Source: Candidatus Nitrosymbiomonas proteolyticus
Lineage (GTDB): Bacteria > Armatimonadota > Fimbriimonadia > Fimbriimonadales > Fimbriimonadaceae
Assembly (NCBI GenBank): GCA_017347465.1
Contig: AP021858.1
Span: 1,940,472 to 2,004,471 of the forward strand
Reading direction: 5' to 3'
DNA: 64,000 nucleotides
Of this stretch, positions 25,336 to 33,373 are shown in pieces (position 1 is the first letter of the stretch; each line of letters opens with the position of its first letter). The position numbers and the translations under genes are program-made. The notes beneath the pieces are model-generated. The model did not search any database. It worked only from the letters and a program-made list of their open reading frames with translations, and was not told the DNA's origin.

Positions 25336-27324
25336 TCAGTATCGCCACCGAAGTCCTCCGTAGAACGAGCGAGGGACATACGTGGGCGAAGCGCCAATCT
25401 CGGGGAAGGCCTCGAGGTGCTTGGACTGAAGGAGGTTCTGAACTCCCACGAAAGCCTGCATCCCGTTGTTGCCCGACCACGTCAATTGAGCATCGATTCG
25501 GGAATAACCGGGAACATCCCGTCCCTCCAGCGCTCCGACAAAGTACGCCGAACCGGTGAACCGCAGATTGGGAGCTACCGGCCCTGAGACAATCAAATTC
25601 GCGATCTGCGCGGGGGTGCTTCCGAGTCGGTCGGTTTCGTACGGGCCGAATGGGTCGCCCGAATCCGCATCGAATCGGAAGGAATCGTGCAAGTACGAGT
25701 AGCTCGCTTGCGCGTCCCAGTTCGAGGGGAGCTTCCATGATCCCGCAATCTCGATGCCGTACGTCGTGGCCGAGAGCTTGTTCCCGAAGCGGAAGGGCGT
25801 TACGAGAACGGGGATCGGACCCGGCTCGACATACGGGTCCTCGGGTTCAAACGTCCGAAGGTTGCGATACCGGTTGTGAAAGATCGCGATGTCGTAGTAC
25901 GAGGAGTCGTTGGGCTGAATCCTGTAACCGGCCTCGAAGGACTCCACGGTCTCAGGCTGGTAGTCGGGGTTTCCGAACAGCCGTAGCGCCATCGGCATCC
26001 CGGGTCCGTCGCTGTACTGAACCAAGATGTTGGCGTGGGCGTCGCCTCGGCTGGGCACGCGAACGGCCCTCGATGCGCCCAACCAAGCGGTTTCAGTGTC
26101 CTTGGGGTGCCAAGCGATACGCGCGTTGGGCTGGAACTCCCACCCCGAATAGTCGTTCTTCTCGAGCCTGGCGCCCACGCTCATCGTCGAAGAACCGTTG
26201 AGAGCGAACTCCGAATGGCCATAGACGCCGAAGACTCGGTCGTTCGCGAAACCCGGCTCAACGGCGAACGTCGTCGCTTCGTCGATGTAGTCGGAGGTGT
26301 CCCGGTAGTTGACCCCCCACACGATCTGGCTGAAATTGGGAAGGGTGTGGATCGTCTTGAACTCGAAGTCTGACGTCCCCCGATGCTCGTGCATCGTAAA
26401 GTCGTTCCGATTGGACTTCTCGAACGAAAACAGGACTTCGCTGGTCGTCGTGGACGAGGAGGCCCATTCGTAGCGTCCCGACAAGCTGGTCTTGTTCGAA
26501 GGCGTACTAACGCTGACCACGGACTGATAGGGCGGCGTTGGAATCGGCAGAAACACGGACTGGCTTCCATGGTTCGAGCTATTGCGGAAGCTGAGCTCGA
26601 ACTTCTCGGTGGGGGACGGCGTGATGTCGACGCGGATGCCACCGTTGACGTGGTCGCTCGGATGTGATTTCATCCCCGTCATCACTTCCTCGAAGCCGAG
26701 GTTGCGCCTCGCGTTGCCATAAACCCGGAAGTACGTGCCTTCGTTCGCTTGTGCGCCGAAATGCGCCGCCAGCGATCTCGAAGCGATCGCGGAGGTGTCC
26801 GCTTGGACATACCCTCCGACGGTGTCGGCGGCGTCCTTGGTGATGATGTTGATGATGCCGTTGACCGCGTTGGAGCCCCAGAGAATGCCGCCGGGACCTC
26901 GGATCACCTCGATCCGCTCAATGCCTTCGAGGTTGAACTCCTGGAAGTCCCAGTGAACGCCGTTATGAAGCGGAGAGTAGATCGACCTTCCATCAACGAG
27001 CACGAGCAGCTTGTTCGCATACCTTCCGTTGAACCCGCGAATGGACACCATCCAACTGTTGCCTTCGATCCTGGCGACATGCAGCCCCGGAACGATCCTA
27101 AGGACCTCAGGAACGGACGTCGCCCCTAGCCGGGCAAAGTCCTCGCTCGTAATCACGTAGATCGCCGCGGGCAGGCCGCCTGCGGCTTTCGCCTGCTTCG
27201 AAAGGGTCGTGACCTTGATGTTCATCAGGTCGTCGATCCCCAGTTGGTTCAGGTCTTGCGCGGAGGTGAAGGCGCAGGTCCCCAACAGACCGCAAACCGA
27301 CAGCCTCCAAAGATGCCTTTTCAT
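25336..27324 (-). CDS. TonB-dependent outer-membrane receptor
   Basis: This 662-residue protein has a signal peptide (about 1-22), a plug domain (about 35-160) with YVITSEDFARLG, RIVPGLHVARI, SIRGFNGRYANKLLVLVDGR and ERIEVIRGPGGILWGSNAVNG, then a barrel ending in an aromatic terminus GGLRWRY. The N-terminal LNQLGIDDLMNIKVTTLSK is the form often found next to YfiR and two-component genes. The start at ATG 27324 has a ribosome binding site AGGGAA. As first gene of the operon it probably imports or senses a ligand whose supply is relayed by YfiR and the hybrid kinase. The ligand cannot be told. Confidence 0.9.
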   Translation of the reverse strand: MKRHLWRLSVCGLLGTCAFTSAQDLNQLGIDDLMNIKVTTLSKQAKAAGGLPAAIYVITSEDFARLGATSVPEVLRIVPGLHVARIEGNSWMVSIRGFNGRYANKLLVLVDGRSIYSPLHNGVHWDFQEFNLEGIERIEVIRGPGGILWGSNAVNGIINIITKDAADTVGGYVQADTSAIASRSLAAHFGAQANEGTYFRVYGNARRNLGFEEVMTGMKSHPSDHVNGGIRVDITPSPTEKFELSFRNSSNHGSQSVFLPIPTPPYQSVVSVSTPSNKTSLSGRYEWASSSTTTSEVLFSFEKSNRNDFTMHEHRGTSDFEFKTIHTLPNFSQIVWGVNYRDTSDYIDEATTFAVEPGFANDRVFGVYGHSEFALNGSSTMSVGARLEKNDYSGWEFQPNARIAWHPKDTETAWLGASRAVRVPSRGDAHANILVQYSDGPGMPMALRLFGNPDYQPETVESFEAGYRIQPNDSSYYDIAIFHNRYRNLRTFEPEDPYVEPGPIPVLVTPFRFGNKLSATTYGIEIAGSWKLPSNWDAQASYSYLHDSFRFDADSGDPFGPYETDRLGSTPAQIANLIVSGPVAPNLRFTGSAYFVGALEGRDVPGYSRIDAQLTWSGNNGMQAFVGVQNLLQSKHLEAFPEIGASPTYVPRSFYGGLRWRY

Positions 27325-27528
27325 CGAAGTTCCCTCGTTAGCCCTTGCGATGGCTTTGTAGTAAATGGATCGGGACACGCACGGACTTTCGTTATGTCGG
27401 AGTCTGGAGCATTGCCTCTGGACTTCCTTTGTTGCGCTTTCTGGCGCAAGATTGATCGTTTGTTTTTTGCGAGGGACAGAAGGTCAGGGCGAGCGCGGCC
27501 CTGAATCACGCTACGTCGCTTCAGCCGG

Positions 27529-27534
27529 TACAAT
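27529..27534 (+). promoter_or_regulatory. -10-like box (TACAAT) directly before pheT
   Basis: TACAAT ends 9 bases before the GTG of pheT. The gap contains CCTCCC, the reverse of a Shine-Dalgarno, so initiation is probably leaderless or nearly so. Confidence 0.45.
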
Positions 27535-27543
27535 CCTCCCGCC

Positions 27544-29586
27544 GTGAAAGTCCCGATCTCGATGCTCCGTGAGTACGTAGATACGACGCTAGAGGCGTCA
27601 GCACTTGCCCACCTGTTTACGATGGCGGGGTTTGAAGTGGAGTCAGTTGAGGAGGTCGAAGGCGAGCCGGTGTTGGACGTCAACATCATGGCCAACCGCG
27701 GGGACGGCTTGTCGATTCTTGGACTCGCGCGCGAGGTCGCCGCAAAGGACCCTGCGGCCCGCCGAACGCCGCTTTTCGACCGCCTTTCGGGCTTGGCCGC
27801 GCGATCCAGTAACGAAGGCTCGGGTTCGGCGAAGTTCTCCATCGACATCCTCACGGAACATTGCAGCAGGTATGCGGCAGGGCTCTTCGAGATCAACGCC
27901 GTTCCGACTCCCCCGATGATCCAGCGGCGGCTCCTCCAAATGGGGATGCGCCCGATTTCTCTCATCGTCGACCTCACCAACTACGTGATGCTCGAACTGG
28001 GGCAACCTCTGCACGCGTTCGACTTCGACAAGGTTCGCGACGGCAAAATCGTGGTGCGGCAAGCACGAGAAGGTGAGGTCCTGGTGACGCTCGACGGCGT
28101 GGAGCGGAAACTGAACCCTGAGATGATGATGATTTGCGACTCCGAGCGGCCGATCGCACTGGCGGGAGTGATGGGGGGCCTCGAAACCGAGTTTTCGGGA
28201 TCGACGCAGCGGGTACTTCTGGAGTCGGCGCACTTCAACTACCGTTCGGTCCGCCGAACCCGCCGCTCGCTCGGAATGTCCACCGAAGCGTCGTATCGGT
28301 TTGAGCGGGGGGTTGATCCCGAAGGCGTGGTGCGGGCGATCCAGCGGTTCTCGGAGCTACTGGAAGAAGCCGGCGGGGGACGACTTTCCGGCGGTGTGGT
28401 GGACCTCTACCCAAGCCCTCCGGTCCGCGAGGCAATCCAGCTTCGCATGAGTAGGAGCGACGCGCTGCTGGGAATGTCGGTCAGTCCCAGTTCTGCGAAG
28501 GGCTACTTGCAGGCGTTGGGGTTTGAGGTCGAAGGTGCGGAGTCTCCATTTACTGTGGCCGCGCCGACCTGGCGCACCGACATCGAACGCGAGGTGGACC
28601 TGATCGAAGAGATCGGACGGGTTCACGGCTACGAGCACATCCCGGAAAAACTGCCCGAGGGATCGACGACTCCAGGCGGCGTCGTAGGCGAATCCCGCGA
28701 AGTCGATCGGCTGCGGGAAGAGTTGGTTCGGTGCGGGCTCGTTCAGGTCGTAAACTACAGTTTCGAGTCCGAGAGCCCGCTGGACGACCCGAACCTGACG
28801 AAAGTCGGACCCCGAAACCCGGTTTCTCAAGACGTTGCGTTGTTGAGGTCGTGTCTGTGGCAAGGGCTTGCCGAATCGTGCCGACGCAACGGCGGCATGG
28901 ACGTACACCTCTTTGAGATGGGTCGCGTATTCGGTGGCGACGTCAGCGGAGTCCAGGAGCGCAGGGAGTTAGCGATCCTCTCCGTGGGGTCGCTCGTCGA
29001 GAAGCACTGGTCGGATTCCCAGTCGGTCGCAGTAGGTTTTTACTCCCTGAAGGAGTGCGTCGAGCGAACGATCGCAGCGGTCGAGCGTCCCATTCGGTTT
29101 GAGCCTGCGCCCGCCGACCCGAGGTTGCATCCGACCCGCCAAGCCGCGATAGTTTCGGCAGAGGGCAACGTGCTCGGCCATTGCGGCCAAATCCACCCAG
29201 ACGTGGCCGACCAAGTGGGGCTTTCGCCGGAGACGTTTCTGGCAAGGCTCACGATCGACGATCTGTTGGCGATTCCCCGATCCGCTCGGAAGCTCGCTCC
29301 CGTGAGCCGGAACCCTGCCGTCCGAAGAGACATGGCGGTGCTCGTATCCAAGTCAGTGCCGTTTGAGGCGATGCGGGAGCGGATCGTCGAGGCCTGTGGC
29401 GAGGTTCTGGAGCGGCTCTGGGTGTTCGACGTGTTCGAAGGATCGAGCCTCCCAGAAGGAACCCATAGCGTCGGCGTGGCCTTGCAGCTTCGGAAGCTCG
29501 GCCAGAACCTTACCGACGAGGAAGCGAACCAGGTGCGGGATCGGGCCGCAAAGGCGCTGGAATCGCTCGGCGCGAGATTGCGATAG
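27544..29586 (+). CDS. pheT: Phenylalanyl-tRNA synthetase beta subunit lacking the B2 tRNA-binding domain
   Basis: This 680-residue protein is the beta chain of PheRS, which charges tRNA-Phe as an alpha2-beta2 enzyme. It has the B1 start (MKVPISMLREYVD), B3/B4 (LIVDLTNYVMLELGQPLHAFD), B5 (TEASYRFERGVDP), B6/B7 and the C-terminal ferredoxin-like anticodon-binding domain (VSRNPAVRRDMAVLV). Compared with the 795-residue E. coli form, about 115 residues are missing right after VEEVEGE, and the chain passes directly to LDVNIMANRGD. That gap is the EMAP-like B2 domain. The start is GTG at 27544; no pheS is adjacent. The last 77 bases overlap the end of a convergent gene. Confidence 0.92.
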   Translation: MKVPISMLREYVDTTLEASALAHLFTMAGFEVESVEEVEGEPVLDVNIMANRGDGLSILGLAREVAAKDPAARRTPLFDRLSGLAARSSNEGSGSAKFSIDILTEHCSRYAAGLFEINAVPTPPMIQRRLLQMGMRPISLIVDLTNYVMLELGQPLHAFDFDKVRDGKIVVRQAREGEVLVTLDGVERKLNPEMMMICDSERPIALAGVMGGLETEFSGSTQRVLLESAHFNYRSVRRTRRSLGMSTEASYRFERGVDPEGVVRAIQRFSELLEEAGGGRLSGGVVDLYPSPPVREAIQLRMSRSDALLGMSVSPSSAKGYLQALGFEVEGAESPFTVAAPTWRTDIEREVDLIEEIGRVHGYEHIPEKLPEGSTTPGGVVGESREVDRLREELVRCGLVQVVNYSFESESPLDDPNLTKVGPRNPVSQDVALLRSCLWQGLAESCRRNGGMDVHLFEMGRVFGGDVSGVQERRELAILSVGSLVEKHWSDSQSVAVGFYSLKECVERTIAAVERPIRFEPAPADPRLHPTRQAAIVSAEGNVLGHCGQIHPDVADQVGLSPETFLARLTIDDLLAIPRSARKLAPVSRNPAVRRDMAVLVSKSVPFEAMRERIVEACGEVLERLWVFDVFEGSSLPEGTHSVGVALQLRKLGQNLTDEEANQVRDRAAKALESLGARLR

Positions 29587-30796
29587 CTGTTGCCTGAGCG
29601 GCTGCGGCGATCAGTCCGGCGGCGAGGAGCATCCGCAAAGCCGTCGGAAGATAGTCGTAATGGGCGAACGGCTTCAGCCATGCCATCGGCAAGAACGCGA
29701 CGAGCGAGGCGACCCAGCCGAAGGCAAGGACGCTCGGGCGGGTAAGGGCGGCACGCAAACCCGCGAGATTGGAGGCAACGTTCAGCGCGAGCGAGTAGGG
29801 AAGGGCCGTGAACCCTACCGCCCACCCCAGCGCGAGGCTCGAACCGCCCAGCCAAAGAGCTTGGCCCGCCGGAAACGCATATCCGAGGAGCGACATTCCC
29901 ACGCCAGGACCCGATCGGAACTGCTGGCTTTGGTAGCCAGAGGGCGAGAGGGGAACCAGTTGGGTTCGAAGAATGGCATAAGCGCCGACCAATGCGATCG
30001 CGCCTGCGACGATCGGCCAAGCCGGCCTCTTGCCGTCGAGCCAGAAGTGCGCGGCGATGAGCGCGAGGAGGCCCGGCGCGACGACCGCTTGTTCGTAGCA
30101 TCCGAGCGCGAGCAGCATAAGGCCGAAAGACGCAAGGATCCAACTTGCCCGAGACTCACCCGTCTTTCGGAGGCGTTCGAACCTAGCGTACGCGGAAAGG
30201 GCGCCCAGGAGGAAGACCGTCATGGAGGATGCGGTCCGCCCCGGCAGCCACGCTTGAACGCCGCCGTAAAAGGGCGATAATCCGCTCGCGGTGGCGGCTG
30301 CGAAGACCCACAGCAGCGAGGCGTAGGCGGACATTTTCAGGTTTTCGGGACGGAGGACGACAGCGAAGGCAGCGACGATCGCGGCGAGGGTCAGCCCGCT
30401 TCCAAACGGAATGGGTCGGGCGAAGTGCAGGTTGGCAAACAGCAGGCTCGCGCCAGCGGCAAGGATCGGGGAGTCTGTGAGTTCCCGGATGAACCAGAAC
30501 AGCGCGAGCACGGACAGAATGCAGAGCGCCGTGTTCGTCGCGCCGAATCCCGCGCCGTCTCTGCCCCACAACGCGAGGTCCCCTTCGAACAGCAGCGTGG
30601 AGACGGGCCGGTAGAAGTGGTTCTGGAGGGGCCAGTCACCGAGGAACCAGCTGAGGGGCGAAGATCGTTCTTCCAGAGCGTTCAGGAGCACCGCCGTATC
30701 GGAATCCTGCAACAGCGAAGAACTCGTGGGGCTCTGCAGGGCGATCCAAGCGCAGGCAAGCACGGCGATCGCAAAACTGGCTACCCACCGCTTCAC
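29510..30796 (-). CDS. GT-C-like polytopic membrane protein
   Basis: This 428-residue protein has about ten hydrophobic segments. After the first helix comes LLQDSDTAVLLNALEE and then NHFYRPVSTLLFEGDLALWG, a pattern shared by GT-C glycosyltransferases and TMTC-like proteins, with Asp in the first outer loop. I chose GTG at 30796, where the product starts VKRWVASFAIAVLACA. A longer frame to 30865 gives an unlikely hydrophilic leader. A CATAAT box lies 6 bases upstream. The 3' end overlaps the end of pheT by 77 bases on the opposite strand. A glycosyl transfer role is plausible but the acceptor is unknown. Confidence 0.6.
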   Translation of the reverse strand: MKRWVASFAIAVLACAWIALQSPTSSSLLQDSDTAVLLNALEERSSPLSWFLGDWPLQNHFYRPVSTLLFEGDLALWGRDGAGFGATNTALCILSVLALFWFIRELTDSPILAAGASLLFANLHFARPIPFGSGLTLAAIVAAFAVVLRPENLKMSAYASLLWVFAAATASGLSPFYGGVQAWLPGRTASSMTVFLLGALSAYARFERLRKTGESRASWILASFGLMLLALGCYEQAVVAPGLLALIAAHFWLDGKRPAWPIVAGAIALVGAYAILRTQLVPLSPSGYQSQQFRSGPGVGMSLLGYAFPAGQALWLGGSSLALGWAVGFTALPYSLALNVASNLAGLRAALTRPSVLAFGWVASLVAFLPMAWLKPFAHYDYLPTALRMLLAAGLIAAAAQATAIAISRRAIPAPLRPDPAPGSLPRR

Positions 30797-30802
30797 GGCA
30801 GA

Positions 30803-30808
30803 ATTATG
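30803..30808 (-). promoter_or_regulatory. -10-like box (CATAAT) directly before a GTG start
   Basis: On the minus strand CATAAT ends 6 bases before the GTG at 30796. The gap TCTGCC lacks a Shine-Dalgarno, which fits leaderless initiation and the chosen start. Confidence 0.4.
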
Positions 30809-30892
30809 ACCCTCTCTTCGGGGCAACTCGGAGCAAACCGGGAACCCTTTTCCTTCGTCAAGCATAATGATGGTAGTAAGGCGCTGGGCGCC

Positions 30893-30899
30893 AGGAGGT
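30893..30899 (+). promoter_or_regulatory. Strong ribosome binding site fixing a TTG start
   Basis: AGGAGGT, a full anti-16S match, ends 7 bases before TTG at 30907. It decides the rare start codon of the thioredoxin-like gene. Confidence 0.8.
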
Positions 30900-30906
30900 A
30901 TACGAA

Positions 30907-31428
30907 TTGAAATTCACCGCAATTATTGCCGCGACCGGGGTGCTGGCGATCGGAATGGCGACCGGGACTCAGGACACCAAGAGCTTCGTTGGAAAACCGA
31001 TGCCGAAATTCGCGCTGACCACCGTTCAGGGCGCTTCTCTCACCAATGAAAACCTGAAGGGCAAGCCCGTACTGTTCGATTTTTGGGCAACGTGGTGCGG
31101 CCCCTGCAAGGCCGCCGCGCCGCATGTGCAGGCGATCTATGAGAAGTACAAGGCGCGGGGACTCGTCGTGATCGGCGCGAACGTGTTTGAAGGCAGAGGC
31201 GGCCAACCAACGGGTCCCAAGCCCGCACTGGACTATGCCACCGAGCATAAGTACACGTACGCGTTCACCTTTGACAGTGACGCGCTCGCCAAGGCGCTCG
31301 CAGTGAACGGAATTCCGACGTTTGTGCTCATGGACCCGAAGGGCACGATCGACAGCGTGTGGGTCGGTTTCGGCAAGAACACCGGCGAGCAGATCGAAGC
31401 GCGCGTCCAAACGATGCTTCCGAAGTAA
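30907..31428 (+). CDS. TlpA/ResA-like secreted thioredoxin-fold protein
   Basis: This 173-residue protein starts at TTG, fixed by AGGAGGT 7 bases upstream. A short signal peptide or membrane anchor (about 1-19) precedes the thioredoxin fold. The redox site is WATWCGPCK (C64, C67) and the cis-proline loop is NGIPTFVLMD. TlpA/ResA proteins keep periplasmic cysteines reduced, for example in cytochrome c haem attachment, though the substrate here is unknown. An unusual insertion, NVFEGRGGQPTGPKPALDY, follows the first beta-alpha unit, as in alkyl-hydroperoxide-like TlpA forms. It is a single gene, 133 bases before the flagellar operon. Confidence 0.85.
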   Translation: MKFTAIIAATGVLAIGMATGTQDTKSFVGKPMPKFALTTVQGASLTNENLKGKPVLFDFWATWCGPCKAAAPHVQAIYEKYKARGLVVIGANVFEGRGGQPTGPKPALDYATEHKYTYAFTFDSDALAKALAVNGIPTFVLMDPKGTIDSVWVGFGKNTGEQIEARVQTMLPK

Positions 31429-31561
31429 GTTCGAGCTTCGCAAGGTTCGGATACGGGTCGCTTGAGCCCTTGAGGGCGGGCGGCCCGTTCCTTTTGGGAA
31501 TGCGGAAGTTGTCGCTCCACGGTGAGGCTCCCGAGGATTTTTTCCGAGAATATCTGCGTCC

Positions 31562-32137
31562 ATGTCCGAAACCGTCGAAGAGACACCCAAGAAGAAGGGT
31601 GGCCCCAAGTTGCCAATCCTGCTGGCGCTCGTGATTCTGCTTGCGGGCGGCGGCTACTTTGCGTTCAAGCTCAAGTCCTCAGGCAAAGCTGCCGAAAAGC
31701 CCAAGGTCGAACTGGGCGAAGTTGTGGCTTTGGATGAGTTCCTCGTGAACCTCAACTCCGGGACCGCCTACTTGCGAGCCGAAATCTCGCTTCAGCTTCG
31801 AAAGGGCTACGAGAAGGCGGACTTCGACAAGAACCTCGCCGCTGTCCGGGACGCCATCGTCATGGAGCTCTCCAGCAAGCAGATGGGCGAAGTCACCACC
31901 ATGGAGGGAAAGATCGCGCTGAAGCGGCGACTCGCCGAAGCGATCAACAAGGTGTTGGCGATCTCTGAGCCCGAAAAGGCGGCCAAGCCCGAACCCAAGA
32001 ATGGGCCGAAAGCCAAGAAGCCCACAGAGGAGCCCGCCCAAGCGGCATCCCAACCTGGCCAACCGAAAAACCCCGACTGGGATTCGGACGAGGGCCCCGT
32101 GCTGCGAGTCTTCTTCACCGGGTTCACCACCCAGTAA
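31562..32137 (+). CDS. fliL: Flagellar basal body-associated protein FliL
   Basis: This 191-residue protein has a short basic cytoplasmic tail, one membrane helix (about 19-39, LPILLALVILLAGGGYFAF), and a periplasmic domain with FLVNLNSGTAYLRAEISLQL and a helix ending VRDAIVMELSSKQ. FliL forms rings round the MotA/MotB stator and raises motor torque. The C-terminus carries an extra low-complexity stretch rich in P, E, K and A (about 138-175) before a final segment VLRVFFTGFTTQ. It opens the flagellar export operon. Later genes follow at short spacing except for a 213-base gap before fliM. Confidence 0.85.
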   Translation: MSETVEETPKKKGGPKLPILLALVILLAGGGYFAFKLKSSGKAAEKPKVELGEVVALDEFLVNLNSGTAYLRAEISLQLRKGYEKADFDKNLAAVRDAIVMELSSKQMGEVTTMEGKIALKRRLAEAINKVLAISEPEKAAKPEPKNGPKAKKPTEEPAQAASQPGQPKNPDWDSDEGPVLRVFFTGFTTQ

Positions 32138-32350
32138 CCCGCGCCCAACGTCCCTATCCCCTGGTTCCCAACCCGGCCCGGCCGGGCGCTTTGCGTTGGG
32201 GCGGAGCCGCATCGCCGCTCGACCCATTACCTTCGAGCCGTTTGTGAGCTTTTTCGGTCGGCGCACTGAGGAAATTGCCGGAGGTGCCGATAACCACACT
32301 GATGAGCCCTCAAACGCCTCGTTCGAGGGAGCTTCAATGGGAGGAACTGG
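32138..32350. promoter_or_regulatory. Structured leader between fliL and fliM
   Basis: This 213-base gap holds a GC-rich inverted repeat (GCCCAACG ... CGTTGGGGC) enclosing the palindrome GCCCGGCCGGGC, and a second compact hairpin at 32307-32329 just before the fliM ribosome binding site GGGAGG. A terminator/attenuator or an independent fliM promoter region are both possible. Confidence 0.4.
32307..32329 (+). promoter_or_regulatory. Hairpin upstream of the fliM start
   Basis: CCCTC-A-AACG pairs with CGTT-C-GAGGG across a 3-base loop, giving nine pairs and one mismatch. It lies 21 bases before the GTG of fliM and could affect translation. Confidence 0.4.
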
Positions 32351-33364
32351 GTGTCGGAAATCCTTTCGCAAGAAGAGATCGCGTCGCTGCTGAACGCCGC
32401 TGAACAAGCGACGGACGAGATGCCCGCGCCTCAGCAAGCCGAGACAAACACCTCTCGTGCTTCAGGCTTGCGAAGCCGCACGAGGGCTCCCATTGCCTAC
32501 GAGCTTTACGACTTCCGAAGACCCGACAAGTTCAGCAAGGAACAGCTCCGAACTCTTCAGATGCTGCATGAGACGTTCGCGCGACTTGCCGGTTCCTCGC
32601 TCTCCGCGTACCTCCGCACCCCGGTGAATATCGACTTGATCAGCATCGAGCAGGTGCCGTTCGAGGAGTACCTCCGAAGCATCAGCCAATCGGTCTTCAA
32701 TATCCTTTCGCTTCCGCCGCTTTCGGGCCAGGCCGTCCTCGAACTTGAGTTCGGGATCGCCTTTACGATGGTGGACCGGATGCTCGGCGGCCCAGGCAGG
32801 GCCATCTCCCGCTCGGTATTGACCGACGTCGAGCGGCCCCTGGTCCGGCAACTGGTCGAACGGCTCTTTGCGGGGCTGAAGTCGGCATGGGAGGGCGTGG
32901 TCGTCGCCGACCCCACCATCGAAGGAATGGAGACGAGCGCGCAGTTCGTGCAGATCGCCCCGCCCAACGACATCGTCGTCACCATTTTGTTCGAGGTCCG
33001 GATCGGAGACCAGCGCGGAGCGATGAGTCTCTGCATCCCCTATCTCCTCCTGAAGCCCATCACCACCAAGCTCAGCGCGCAGAAGTGGTTCGCCACGGGC
33101 CCCCGCCGAGCCAACCATTCGACCCGCAACCAAATCACATCGCACATCGCCGGCGCGAGGGTCGAATGCGCCATTCGACTTGGAGAAGCCCAGATGCGGA
33201 CCCGCGAGGTGCTCGGGCTGAAGGTCGGCGATATTGTCAGGCTCGACCAAGGCGCCACCGATCCTGTATGCCTTTACGTGGGGAACGTGCCCAAGTTCGA
33301 GGGCCGTCCCGCGCTCCAAGGCTCCAAGCTCGTTTTTGCCATCTCCCACCCTGTCAGCAACTAA
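32351..33364 (+). CDS. fliM: Flagellar motor switch protein FliM
   Basis: This 337-residue protein begins at GTG with GGGAGG upstream. The N-terminus, ILSQEEIASLLNAAEQ, is the conserved CheY-P-binding helix. The middle domain (about 50-235) has YDFRRPDKFSKEQLRTLQMLHETFAR and GGPGR, and the C-terminal SpoA domain (about 255-330) has LGEAQMRTREVLGLKVGDIVRLD. FliM forms the C ring that reverses rotation when bound by phospho-CheY. It is followed 9 bases later by a fliN/fliY-like gene. No chemotaxis genes are in the window. Confidence 0.95.
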   Translation: MSEILSQEEIASLLNAAEQATDEMPAPQQAETNTSRASGLRSRTRAPIAYELYDFRRPDKFSKEQLRTLQMLHETFARLAGSSLSAYLRTPVNIDLISIEQVPFEEYLRSISQSVFNILSLPPLSGQAVLELEFGIAFTMVDRMLGGPGRAISRSVLTDVERPLVRQLVERLFAGLKSAWEGVVVADPTIEGMETSAQFVQIAPPNDIVVTILFEVRIGDQRGAMSLCIPYLLLKPITTKLSAQKWFATGPRRANHSTRNQITSHIAGARVECAIRLGEAQMRTREVLGLKVGDIVRLDQGATDPVCLYVGNVPKFEGRPALQGSKLVFAISHPVSN

Positions 33365-33373
33365 GGAAACACC

